A DNA stretch of 64,000 nucleotides from Veillonellaceae bacterium (GTDB taxonomy: Bacteria > Bacillota > Negativicutes > Veillonellales > Negativicoccaceae). Below are positions 63,657 through 64,000 of the stretch, piece by piece. Numbering within the stretch: the stretch's first letter is position 1; each line of letters begins with the position of its first letter. Below the pieces are notes generated by a model that saw nothing but the letters and a program-made list of their open reading frames with translations, did no database searches and was not told the DNA's origin. A program made the translations under genes and the position numbers. The DNA lies in assembly GCA_022771805.1 (NCBI GenBank), contig JALELM010000012.1:1-64000 (forward strand). Reading direction: 5' to 3'.

Positions 63657-63685
63657 AAAAGCCGCTCCGAAACGGAGCGGCTTTT
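63657..63685. terminator. Terminator of the TPM-domain gene
   Basis: AAAAGCCGCTCCG-AAA-CGGAGCGGCTTTTT, T-runs on both sides. The 63542-63656 gap before it holds no gene that I can see. Confidence 0.9.
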
Positions 63686-63689
63686 TATT

Positions 63690-64000
63690 TTACCAGGATC
63701 GGCCGGCCCCGCCGCCGCCGGAGCTGCCGCCCCCGCCGCCGCGAAAACCTCCGCCGCCAAAACCGCCGCTACCACCGCCGCGGGAGAATAAGTACAGCAG
63801 CACCCAGAGGATCCGACCGCGGTTGAACCGTACATCCAAAAACGCCAAGACCGCCAACAGCGCCAACAGCCAATACGATCCGAATCCGTTCGTTTGCCGA
63901 ACGGGCTTGTCCACTTTACCCGGTTTATTCAGATCTTCCGCCGTCAAACCGTACTCCCGAATCGTCAGTGCCGCCAAAGCACCGTACGTTCGCATGACCG
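63690..64000 (-). CDS. TPM-domain (YgcG-like) membrane protein, C-terminal end only
   Basis: About 103 residues up to the right edge; the N-terminal TPM domain lies outside. A membrane helix (YWLLALLAVLAFLDV) and the short C-terminal stretch with many Gly and Ser ending GAGRSW, as usual in TPM-domain proteins of unknown phosphatase or membrane-repair role. The frame is open at the edge, so the ATG at 63995 is not the true start. Confidence 0.8.
   Translation of the reverse strand, partial: VMRTYGALAALTIREYGLTAEDLNKPGKVDKPVRQTNGFGSYWLLALLAVLAFLDVRFNRGRILWVLLYLFSRGGGSGGFGGGGFRGGGGGSSGGGGAGRSW

Overview
The window reads as chromosome of a diderm Firmicute (class Negativicutes, probably a Veillonellales relative; genus not resolvable by eye). 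The gene order is Firmicute (lspA-rluD-pyrR; divIC-yabR; tilS-hpt-ftsH-birA-coaX-dusB-greA; infC-rpmI-rplT; rpmG-secE-nusG-rplKAJL), as is the AUU-initiated infC with its attenuator leader. Heptosyltransferase-type GT9 enzymes point to an LPS-bearing outer membrane, and a one-chain pyruvate:ferredoxin oxidoreductase points to anaerobic metabolism. The DNA is GC-rich, except for AT-richer islands of glycosyltransferases (about 9.8-11.3 kb) and restriction genes (about 20.6-24.7 kb).

1-9 kb: a tyrosine recombinase cut by the left edge, an M20 amidohydrolase, glmS-trpS, a membrane protein broken at a G7 run, a DEAD-box helicase. 7.4-11.3 kb: an envelope-sugar cluster in which three of four glycosyltransferases (GT9, GT25-like, GT32) are frameshifted or truncated. 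11.3-20.4 kb: nifJ divergent from a LysR gene, a methyltransferase, a secreted repeat protein, a DIP1984 family protein, two tiny membrane proteins, and a scar where a divergent flavodoxin/LysR pair lost both 5' ends. 20.5-24.8 kb: a ClbS/DfsB-McrB-McrC operon followed by a truncated EcoRII-like nuclease, bracketed by imperfect direct repeats.

24.8-39 kb: csaA, an rRNA uracil methyltransferase, pfkA, a shikimate-kinase-like protein, then two complete ornithine-decarboxylase/antiporter cassettes (speF-potE) on either side of lysS, the second followed by a LysR regulator. Both cassettes have intercistronic hairpins. The first has a consensus promoter and a long leader. They probably supply polyamines and acid resistance, and in Negativicutes diamines are also part of the peptidoglycan.

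39-57.8 kb: the conserved housekeeping block, including a GreA with a histone-H1-like tail, two joined ribosomal operons (rplKAJL ends at a terminator instead of running into rpoBC), tmcAL, pyrR-rluD-lspA and a YabE-like 3D-domain protein. 58-64 kb: a polyphosphate module (ppk with a motif-poor Ppx/GppA homologue, divergent from a normal Ppx) and the glycine-rich tail of a TPM-domain protein at the right edge. Several promoters match TTGACA-N17-TATAAT almost exactly, and terminators are frequent and clear, so the transcript map can be drawn with reasonable confidence.
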